Positions 8,680 to 15,943 of a stretch of DNA of 64,000 nt are shown in pieces; within the stretch, counting starts at the first letter, position 1; the number at the start of each line of letters is the position of its first letter. This DNA comes from Scatomonas sp963928055 (GTDB lineage: Bacteria > Bacillota > Clostridia > Lachnospirales > Lachnospiraceae). Position numbers and translations under genes: made by a program. The DNA lies in assembly GCA_963928055.1 (NCBI GenBank), contig CAWVDN010000001.1, positions 1,364,001-1,428,000 on the forward strand, in the 5' to 3' direction. The notes beneath the pieces were generated by a model, which saw only the letters and a list, made by a program, of their open reading frames with translations, ran no database searches and was not told the DNA's origin.

Positions 8680-9900
8680 TTATCTTTCCGTCCGGATCCC
8701 CCGCTTGCCCCGGCAGCAGGGACGGTCCTCCCTGGAAATCTGTTTCCACTGGTAATCCAGGGCTGTTCCCCTCCAGTGTTCCGGCAGATTTTCTGTCTCT
8801 CCGGTTACAAACCCCCGGATCCGCAGACGATCCTTTTCCAGAAACGCCTGGTAATCCACCACTTCCGGATGCCGGAACAGCAGATCGTCCAGGTCTTCCA
8901 TCCGGGATCCCGGGCCCTTTCTATGGACCGTGTCCAGTCTTGCCAGGCTGCTGCCGCAGGGACAGGGATCCGGCAGAAAACGGGTCCTGTCTCCGGTGCG
9001 GTATCGGATCAGCGGCATGGCCTCCGCCTCCAGGGTCGTGATCACCAGTTCTCCCCATTCCCCCGGCGGCAGGGGGCGTCCCCCTTCATCCAGGATCTCC
9101 GCCAGGATATCGTTTTCCCGCAGATGCATGCCCGCAAAAGCCGGGCAGGTAACCGCTCCTCCCAGGCCCATCTCCCGGGAACCGTAGTGGGGATACAGCC
9201 GGGAGCCCAGCAGCTTTTCGATCTCCGCCAGGACCCCCGCCGGACAGGCGTCCCCGCTGACCAGGGCTCTTTTCAGGCTGCTCTTCGGCTGCAGCCGCAG
9301 CAGAGACAGCAGCAGCACCGGAGGTCCCACAAAGGTGTCCGGCCGCTCCTTTTCCAGGAGATCCAGGAATTCTCCAAAGGTTCTGTCCCAGCCTCCCGGC
9401 AGGGGCTCCGCCCCCAGGCGGTTCACTGCCTCGGCGATCAGTTCCCCCAGTCCCCGGTCTCCGGAAAAAGGCATGCAGATCATAGTTCTGCTCCCGGAAT
9501 GTATGAGTTCCGAAAGGCCGGCGGCAAAAAAGGAGACCGTGCGCTCATTGTCCCCGGCAGTGTAAAAGACCCGCTTCGCCGGCCCGGTGGTGCCGGAGGT
9601 TTCCTGGGTCCGCACCCGTTCCACGGCGGACTGGCTTACCAGCACCATTCCGTTTCCGGATCGCTTCAGATCTTCCTCCGCAGTCAGGGGCAGCTCCGCC
9701 AGCTGCTCCAGGGAATCCAGACGTTCCGGCAGGTTCCGGTAAAACCCCTGACGGCTCTTTTCCCGCTTCAGCAGAGCGTTGAGCTTTCGCAGCTGGATCT
9801 GCCGGATCTCTCTTTGGCCCAGCTCTCCGCAGTTCTCCTGTTTCCGGACCCACTGATCCAAAGCTGCTTTTTTCATTTCCGGCGGCTCCTCTCTGTTCAT
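8680..9900 (-). CDS. AMP-dependent CoA ligase-like protein (DVU_1553-type)
   Basis: The 406-residue member of the adenylate-forming superfamily is closest in layout to phenylacetate-CoA ligases. The ATP loop TSGTTGPAKRV is near residue 107, followed by PHYGSREMGLGG and LIRYRTGD, then a Cys motif PCPCGSSLARL. The usual C-terminal domain is short. From memory this corresponds to the family next to the Desulfovibrio aldehyde oxidoreductase locus (DVU_1553), whose substrate is unknown. The ATG at 9900 overlaps the upstream stop (ATGA). An ATG at 9876 behind GAGAGGAG is a possible alternative. Confidence 0.82.
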   Translation of the reverse strand: MNREEPPEMKKAALDQWVRKQENCGELGQREIRQIQLRKLNALLKREKSRQGFYRNLPERLDSLEQLAELPLTAEEDLKRSGNGMVLVSQSAVERVRTQETSGTTGPAKRVFYTAGDNERTVSFFAAGLSELIHSGSRTMICMPFSGDRGLGELIAEAVNRLGAEPLPGGWDRTFGEFLDLLEKERPDTFVGPPVLLLSLLRLQPKSSLKRALVSGDACPAGVLAEIEKLLGSRLYPHYGSREMGLGGAVTCPAFAGMHLRENDILAEILDEGGRPLPPGEWGELVITTLEAEAMPLIRYRTGDRTRFLPDPCPCGSSLARLDTVHRKGPGSRMEDLDDLLFRHPEVVDYQAFLEKDRLRIRGFVTGETENLPEHWRGTALDYQWKQISREDRPCCRGKRGIRTER

Positions 9901-10175
9901 TCTTCCTGTTCCTCCAGCCACTGTTCCATCTCTTTCTTTTCCTGCTCCCAGTGTGCTGCCGTGTAGTTGACCTTTACCACATGGGCCGCCAGGATCCCCT
10001 TGACCTCCAGATCCCCCTTTTTCGCGGAAAATACCGGCCGCCGGAACCGGTGGTTTTCCGTTACCTGAAATCCCGGAAGCCGCCGCGCCAGTTCTTCCCC
10101 GGTAACAGGAAGCTGATATTCATAGGTTCTGGCCTGGGCGAAACAGTTTTCCACCTTTTTGCACTGAAATTTCAT
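9897..10175 (-). CDS. Small conserved-looking protein of unknown function in the oxidoreductase accessory operon
   Basis: The 92-residue soluble protein has no domain I recognise. It is rich in charged residues, with a VKGILAAHVVKVNYTAAHW core and an acidic Glu-rich tail. It overlaps both neighbours by 4 bp (ATGA), with the class V aminotransferase before it and the CoA-ligase-like gene after it, so it is almost certainly translated and functionally tied to them. The two Cys near the N-terminus (residues 5 and 11) are not in a metal-binding arrangement. Confidence 0.75.
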   Translation of the reverse strand: MKFQCKKVENCFAQARTYEYQLPVTGEELARRLPGFQVTENHRFRRPVFSAKKGDLEVKGILAAHVVKVNYTAAHWEQEKKEMEQWLEEQEE

Positions 10176-11320
10176 GCCCCTTCCCTCATGCTTTCCACTA
10201 TGGCTTCCACCGCTTCCAGCACCGTATCCAGTTCTTCCCGGCAGGTAAACCGGGACAGACTCAGACGGATGGTTCCTCCTGGCATTTCCAGATTTTCCAT
10301 GATCGCCGGCGCGCAGTGGAGGCCGGTGCGGCAGATGATATCATAGCTGCCGGTCAGAATATCTCCTGCTTCTCCGGGAGATATGCCGGGGATCCCAAAG
10401 GATACTACCGGGGTCGCCGGGGGCTCCGGCTCTATGACAAGGCAGCCCAGCCGCTTCAGCCCCTCTTTCAGATACCGGAGCAGCGCCTCTCCGGCCTCCT
10501 GCTCCCGGGGATGTTCCCGGCTCCAGCGAAGAGCCGCCAGCAGCCCGTGATAGGAGGGCTCGTTTCCAGTTCCCGCTTCCAGATGAATGGGCATTTCCTC
10601 CGGCATTTCCCTCCGGTCGCTCTGCACGCCGGTGCCTCCCAGAAAATACGGCTTCAGTTCCAGCCCCGGCCGCACGTAGATGCCGCCGGTCCCCTGGGGC
10701 CCCAAAAGATATTTGTGCCCTGTGAATACAGCCAGATCCACCTCCCAGTCTTCCAGTTCCACCGGCAGCCATCCCAGGCTCTGGGAAAGGTCCAGCAGCA
10801 GCGATGCTCCGTATCTGTGGGCTGCCTCCGTCATCCTGGGGGCGTCGTTGACCGCCCCCGTCACGTTGGAGGCGTGGATCAGGACGCAGAGTCTCGGGCG
10901 GAACCAGTCCAGAGCCTTTTCCCAGGCCTCCTGGCTCACTCTCCCCGTCCTGTCTACGTCCAGATAGATCACCCGGATGCCCTGCTGTTCCAGCCGGTAC
11001 AGGGGCCGCAGCACCGCGTTGTGCTCCGCCCGGGTGGTGAGCACCGTATCACCCGGGCGCAAAGGGAAACCAAAAATCCCCTGATTCAGTCCCCAGGTAG
11101 AATTACATCCCAAAGCAATCCGTTCCGGACAGGAGATCCCCAGCCATTCTGCCAGTTCTTCCCGGACTGCCTGAAAGATATCAAACTCCTCGATCCCTCC
11201 CCGGCCTCCGGAGCCGGGCAGAGCCTTTACCGCTTCCCCCATTGCCTCCCCCACACAGGCCGGCTTAGGCCAGGAGGTGGCTGCATTATTCAGGTAAATT
11301 TTCCGCTCATAATTTTTCAC
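10172..11320 (-). CDS. Class V aminotransferase, cysteine desulfurase-like
   Basis: The 382-residue PLP enzyme of the NifS/SufS-like branch has the Schiff-base lysine in FTGHKYLLGPQGTGG, an upstream LLLDLSQSLG, and a C-terminal RTGLHCAP holding the likely sulfur- or selenium-carrying Cys. In this context it may deliver sulfur (or selenium) to the molybdenum cofactor of the adjacent oxidoreductase. That role is inferred from neighbourhood, since Mop-type enzymes need a terminal sulfido ligand. It overlaps the NTP transferase gene by 14 bp and the small unknown gene by 4 bp. Confidence 0.88.
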   Translation of the reverse strand: MKNYERKIYLNNAATSWPKPACVGEAMGEAVKALPGSGGRGGIEEFDIFQAVREELAEWLGISCPERIALGCNSTWGLNQGIFGFPLRPGDTVLTTRAEHNAVLRPLYRLEQQGIRVIYLDVDRTGRVSQEAWEKALDWFRPRLCVLIHASNVTGAVNDAPRMTEAAHRYGASLLLDLSQSLGWLPVELEDWEVDLAVFTGHKYLLGPQGTGGIYVRPGLELKPYFLGGTGVQSDRREMPEEMPIHLEAGTGNEPSYHGLLAALRWSREHPREQEAGEALLRYLKEGLKRLGCLVIEPEPPATPVVSFGIPGISPGEAGDILTGSYDIICRTGLHCAPAIMENLEMPGGTIRLSLSRFTCREELDTVLEAVEAIVESMREGA

Positions 11321-12386
11321 CGGTCATCACCTCGTATTCTTCCGCCAGCCGGCGGCATGTCCGGATATCCCGCAGGATCCGCTCCTTTACCGGTTTCTTT
11401 TCCAGGGCTTTCCGGTACCGTTCCTCAAAGGACACCCGGCTGGTTTCCAGGATGCTTTTATCTGCCAGACACACCAGGACCTCCTCCCTGCAGAGCGTTT
11501 CCGGCTCTTCCGGAAATCCTTTGTGGGCTCCCACGACCCGTGCCAGAGCCAGGTAGCCCTTTTCCTCCAGAAAAGCTTCCGCCGCCGCCTCATGGTGCGG
11601 GGATAGGCGCAGCAGATCATGAAGATAGCCGCCGCTGCGGCAGAGTTCAATGTCCAGGTAAGCTCCGGCTTCCACCAGTTTTTCCGCCATATGCGCCGCC
11701 AGCTCCCCCACCGCCCGGCAGTGGGCCCGGATATGCTCCGGCAGGGATACTTCCCCGTAGAGGTTTTCGCAGATCCTCTCAGAAACGCCCCGATGGGCTT
11801 TTGCATACTGCTCCATGGCCCGGAAATCCCCGGGAACATCTGCGTCCTGGCCGGCCCCCTGATCCCACACATTCACCCGCAGGGGATCCTGGGCATCCAT
11901 GGCCCCTTTCAGCCCAAAATCCCCTTTGTAACCCAGGACTCCGGCACAGCCCTCCGGAGAAAGATAGGGGGGATGGATCTGCTTTTCTCCGTTCATAGGG
12001 ATCAGGGCGCTTACCTTGCCACCCCTTTCTTCCCGTATGTTCCACAGCTTCCGGAAGGTCTCCGGCTCCGTCAGGGGCACGTCCCCGGGCAGAAAGAACA
12101 CTCCGTTTCCTGTATCCATGGAGGACAGCCCCAGCTTTACGGAGGCCAGCATATCCGTCTCCCGGTAGCGGGGATTTTCCACAATGGAAACCCCCAGGGG
12201 GGCCAGGGCCTTTCTCACCTCCTCTCCCCGAAAGCCGGTGACCACGGTGATATTCCGGATGCCGGCGTTCCGCATGCTCCGGACCGTCATGGCGATCATG
12301 GGAAACCCGTTCAGTTCCATAAGCGGCTTAAAATCTTCCATACGGCTGGAAAGCCCTGCCGCCGCGATCAATCCCGCCGCTTTCAT
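11307..12386 (-). CDS. MobA/MocA-like nucleotidyltransferase fused to an HD domain (DVU_1551-type)
   Basis: The 359-residue fusion begins with a nucleotidyltransferase (AAAGLSSRMEDFKPL at the N-terminus, FFLPGDVPL near residue 97), related to enzymes that add CMP or GMP to molybdopterin. The second half carries an HD-type metal site (GGYLHDLLRL and VCLADKSIL). The fusion is known beside molybdenum hydroxylases. It probably makes the cytosine dinucleotide form of the cofactor used by Mop-type enzymes. The ATG at 12386 overlaps the upstream stop as ATGA; the longer reading to 12455 has no support. Confidence 0.87.
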   Translation of the reverse strand: MKAAGLIAAAGLSSRMEDFKPLMELNGFPMIAMTVRSMRNAGIRNITVVTGFRGEEVRKALAPLGVSIVENPRYRETDMLASVKLGLSSMDTGNGVFFLPGDVPLTEPETFRKLWNIREERGGKVSALIPMNGEKQIHPPYLSPEGCAGVLGYKGDFGLKGAMDAQDPLRVNVWDQGAGQDADVPGDFRAMEQYAKAHRGVSERICENLYGEVSLPEHIRAHCRAVGELAAHMAEKLVEAGAYLDIELCRSGGYLHDLLRLSPHHEAAAEAFLEEKGYLALARVVGAHKGFPEEPETLCREEVLVCLADKSILETSRVSFEERYRKALEKKPVKERILRDIRTCRRLAEEYEVMTGEKL

Positions 12387-12811
12387 AGGGGGATCCCCTT
12401 TTCCTGCAGCAATTCCCCGCATTTCAGATAGACCGCCTCCACGATCTCCGGGCACCGGCGCATTTTATTCCCGGGATCTCCCTCCAGGATCTCCCGGCAG
12501 CTGCAGCCGCCGAACTGCTCGGAAAAGGTATCCTCAAACCAGTCCGCCAGACTGGCAGTCAGAGCCTGGGCATCCGGATCCTCCAGCTCCTCCGGCTCCC
12601 CTTTTCCCAGAAAATAGCCCAGAAGACAGCATCCCCCTGTCAGGGCTCCGCAGGTGCGGCCGGAAAATCCCAGGCCGCCGTTTAAGCCCCCCACCGCCCG
12701 GATCAGATCCGGATCTTCTTTTCCCTCAGATTCCAGAGCCAGGATCATCAGGATCTGGGCGCAGAAATACCCCTGTCCTGACAGTTCCAGCATTCGGTCA
12801 AATAAGTCCAT
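12383..12811 (-). CDS. C-GCAxxG-C-C family protein (DVU_1555-type)
   Basis: The 142-residue Cys-rich protein contains the family hallmark TCGALTGGCCLLG near residue 55, plus further Cys (YFCAQ near the start, GGCSC and RRCPEI towards the end), implying bound metal or redox chemistry. The start at 12811 has AAAGGAGG with 5-bp spacing and differs from the frame that runs on from the methyltransferase, so the continuous ORF seen upstream is an accident of the frameshifts there. It overlaps the NTP transferase by 4 bp. The function is unknown; family members often travel with molybdo- or selenoenzymes. Confidence 0.88.
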   Translation of the reverse strand: MDLFDRMLELSGQGYFCAQILMILALESEGKEDPDLIRAVGGLNGGLGFSGRTCGALTGGCCLLGYFLGKGEPEELEDPDAQALTASLADWFEDTFSEQFGGCSCREILEGDPGNKMRRCPEIVEAVYLKCGELLQEKGIPL

Positions 12812-13405
12812 GGGTTCCTCCTTTCTCCAGTACAACCAGAAAATAGCCGCAGCCGGCGGATCCGCCTTTCCGAAAGAGTTCCAGACAATCCGCACGGGCG
12901 TTTCCGTTCCAGAGACTTTCCAGAAAAAACTCCTTCCAGAGTTTCCGTGGCGTCCTCCCACTGTTTCAGAAGAAATCCGGTCCGGCGAAAAACCTCCTCC
13001 CAGCGCTCCCGGGTCAGCGGCGCCCCCATAGAAAGCGAGGGGGCGCCGGTTTTTTCCAAAAAACACATCGGAAACCAACAGGATCCCGCCGGGCTTCAGC
13101 ACCCGCCAGGCTTCCCCAAGGGCCGCCTCTCCATCCCCGCAGCAGGAAAGACTGCACTCCGCCAGGCAGAGATCAAAAGTTTCCCGGGAAAAGGGCAGCT
13201 CCCGCATATCTCCCTGCGCCGTGCTGCCGTTTTCCGGTTCCCGGTCAATGGCCGCCGTCCAAAATCCCAGACGCCGCAGATACTCCGTGGAGATCCCTTC
13301 CCCGGCTCCCAGATCCAATGCCTTCGCTCCGGGGAAAGGGAGCAGGCCGCCCAGGGACAGAAGCCGTTCCGTCAGTTCTCTGCCCCCGGGATGTCCCCCG
13401 ATCAT
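12798..13405 (-). pseudogene. SAM-dependent methyltransferase (DVU_1556-type), two frameshifts
   Basis: The class I methyltransferase N-terminus is clear: ALDLGAGEGISTEYLRRLGF (SAM motif I) and WRVLKPGGILLVSDVF. The frame is then lost in a run of six A near 13057 and again in a run of six on the opposite strand near 12928. Removing one base at each restores RERWEEVFRRTGF and then CLELFRKGGSAGCGYFLVV, ending at 12798, for a total of 201 residues. The corrected end overlaps the C-GCAxxG-C-C start by 14 bp, as expected in this tightly packed operon. As written, the sequence cannot give the full protein. Confidence 0.8.
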
Positions 13406-13620
13406 TTATCCTCCAGGCTGCGCTCTACCGTAAGGACCTTTCCCAGCGCCAGCTCTTCCGGCACGTAAATGTAGCCGCATTGAGGGCAGACCGGAAGCTC
13501 CACCGGAAAGGCGTTCCCCAGATAGCTGAAGGCCGCCCGGCCCCGGACCAGATCCACTTTGCATTTGTGACATTTCAGTTTTCCCATGGGATCCATGGAA
13601 TAATAGGTTTTTTCCGCCAT
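13402..13620 (-). CDS. Small CxxC redox/zinc protein (DVU_1557-type)
   Basis: The 72-residue protein has two CxxC pairs (KCHKCKVD and PVCPQCGYIYVPEE), forming a rubredoxin- or zinc-ribbon-like knuckle. It overlaps the methyltransferase start by 4 bp (ATGA) and follows the Fe-S oxidoreductase gene by 11 bp. It could carry electrons between the pyridine-nucleotide protein and its partner, or hold zinc structurally; sequence alone does not decide. Confidence 0.83.
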   Translation of the reverse strand: MAEKTYYSMDPMGKLKCHKCKVDLVRGRAAFSYLGNAFPVELPVCPQCGYIYVPEELALGKVLTVERSLEDK

Positions 13621-13630
13621 CTTTTCCTCC

Positions 13631-15854
13631 TTATTCCACTGTCATCCGGTGGCTGTAAGCGCCGTATACCCGATAGCAGCCCTCTGTATCCGTAAATTTC
13701 ACCCAGAAGGTCACATTTCCCAGCCGCAGGGAGGCCGCCAGCCAGCCCTTTTCCGGATCCTCCACAGCCTCTCCGGAGGTTTCGTAGGCCTTCAGCACCG
13801 CGTTTACATCGCTCTCCAGGATCATGCGCTGATCCATTTCTTCTCTGGCCCCTTCCATATAGATTACCGGCAGCATCTCTTCCATCCTCCCCTCTTCCTT
13901 CCACAGTTCTCTCTGCAGTTTTTCTTTCAGCTTCAGCCGGTTGGCCCGGCGCAGGGAAAGATCCGGCACCGGCCCCGGCTCCACCTGGCAGGCCAGCTCC
14001 AGAATATGGATGGAATCCTTTCCGGCCCTCTGGAACTGATCCCGGCAGGCCATGCAGTAAGTCAGGATCCTGTGCTCCGACCGGCCGGAGGCGAAGGCGG
14101 CTTTCTTTTCCGCCATCCTGGGATTAGCGTACCGGACCAGACCGCCGTACCCGCAGCAGGGGGGACAGTTCCCCGGCAAAGGGCATCTCTTCCACCCGGC
14201 AGCCCAGGGCTTTCGCAAATCTGCGGATCTGGGCCCGGATCTCTCCATCCTCCCTGGCTCCGCAGGCGTCATGGATGCTGACCCTCTGATCCGTCACCGG
14301 CTCTGTTCCCAGCTCCAGCAGGACCTCCCAGACCCCACGCGCCGGCAGGCTGGTCAGCTCCCGGAGATTTTTCAGACAGGTGGGGCAGGCGCAGAGAATC
14401 TCCGGTCTTCCCATAGATTCCCAGGCAGCCCGGATCTTCTCCAGAGCCTCCTGCAGCAGCTCCTCTCTGGCCGCCCAGCGGGAAATTGCTCCGCAGCAGC
14501 CCAGCAGTAATCCCGTCCCTCCCTCCAGTTCCTCCCGGAGGCGCCGGTAGGTGATCTCCACCGTCCGGGGAGATACGGCCGCAGCCTGGCAGCCGGGAAA
14601 AAACAGGTACCGGCAGGTTTCATACCCCGGCTGGGGTCTTGCCAGAAAGGCTTCTCCGTTGGAAAATTCCTGGTCCAGAAGAGCAAATTCATGGGCCGAT
14701 GGGGGCATTTTCCCCGTCTCCACCATGGTCCTCCGGGCGATGCGGCATACATCCGGATAGTCAAAGCCCTCCGGGCAGGCCGCTTTGCACTGGCCGCACT
14801 CATCACAGGCGTTGATCAGCCCATTGGCCATATGATTTCCCATAACAATGGAAAGGTTATTGTAGATCTCCCGGATGGCTCCCCGGGGATTCCGCTTAAA
14901 TTCCTGCAGGTAGACACAGCCCTTGACGCACTCCAGACACTGACACTGGATACAGCGGGCGGCTTCCTCCGCCGCCATCTCCCGGGTCAGCGCTCCCTGT
15001 CCGGTGACCGCTCTGCTGCCTGTGACTCCGTCCAGGGTCACATGGAGGCGGCTTTCGTATACCTTTGGTTCCTCCAGGCCCTCCGGGGAAGCCCCCTGAA
15101 GATAGCGGTCCGCCTGCATGGCCGCGTACCGGGCGGCCGCCAGGATCCAGACCGTTTCCTTTCCCGCCGGTCCGGTAAATCCGTTTTCCGGCAGTCTGCC
15201 AAACACAAGCTCCGGGGACACGCAGAAGGCGTCCGCCCGGCAGCTCCAGTCCTCCAGGGTTTCTCCGGAAAATTTCTCCGCCGCTTCCCGGGTGATCCGC
15301 AGAGTAGAAAATTCCGACAGATCCGCCGCCGCCTCTTCCGGGGACAGGCCCATCTCCAGAAGGGGGGCCTGGAAAGAAGCGCAGGCCGTATGCCAGTGAA
15401 CCTCATACCCCTTCTTTCCCAGTTCCCGGCAGCAGGCCAGGGCAAAAATCCCGTCCCCGGCCACCAATACCTTTTTATTCTTTCTGGGGATCAGAAACCG
15501 GCTTCCTCCGGCCGGTCCTCCGTACAGAGCGCAGGCAAGTTCCAGATCCCGTACCCTCACTCCCTCTCCCAGCCGGGACAGGGTGCAGGCCTTCTGACAG
15601 GGAGCGGAGCAGGTCCTGGCCAGCAGATAGAGAAAAGGCGTCGTCTGGCGGATCACCGCCGCCGCCTTTTTAAAATCCCCTCTGGCCTCATGGCCGCAGA
15701 CCGCCCGCATATCCAGATGCAGGGGACAGGCCGCCTGGCACCCCGGCGGCTCCTCCCGGGTGCAGACCGCTTCCCGCTGATGCAGTTCCTCCTGGCCGAA
15801 GGCCTGTTTCATCCGGTAATGTTTTCCCAGATAAACTTCTTCTTTTTTTTCCAT
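13631..15854 (-). pseudogene. Pyridine nucleotide-disulfide oxidoreductase/dicluster-binding protein, single frameshift
   Basis: A large electron-transfer protein resembling a glutamate-synthase-like flavoprotein joined to HdrB-like modules. In order it shows a Cys-rich N-terminus (CQAACPLHLDMR, CSAPCQKAC), a Rossmann segment (KVLVAGDGIFALACC), two 4Fe-4S motifs (CIQCQCLECVKGC, CDECGQCKAACPEGF) and CCG-type motifs (PGCQAA, GCCGAISRW). The frame breaks in GGGG near 14172; one G fewer restores CPPCCGYGGLVRYANPRM and CMACRDQF, for 740 residues in all. The start at 15854 has GGAG 7 bp upstream. It leads the accessory operon and probably passes electrons from the Mop-type enzyme to NAD(P). Confidence 0.85.
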
Positions 15855-15894
15855 AGATTTTCTCCGTTTATCCATTTTAAGGATAAATTATCTG

Positions 15895-15930
15895 GAAAAG
15901 ATGCCAGGGCCTTCCGCCCTGGCTCTTTTC
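15895..15930 (-). terminator. Terminator after the aldehyde oxidoreductase gene
   Basis: A perfect 8-bp stem GCCAGGGC / GCCCTGGC with a 5-nt loop is followed by ATCTTTT on the minus strand. It separates the oxidoreductase from its accessory operon, so expression of the latter depends on read-through or its own promoter. Confidence 0.75.
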
Positions 15931-15943
15931 TGAGATTTTCCTT

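Noticed and set aside
12383..13405. A continuous 340-codon frame seeming to fuse a methyltransferase to a C-GCAxxG-C-C protein
   Set aside because: The middle of this frame is nonsense for both families. The methyltransferase continues in other frames and the C-GCAxxG-C-C gene has its own strong ribosome binding site at 12811.
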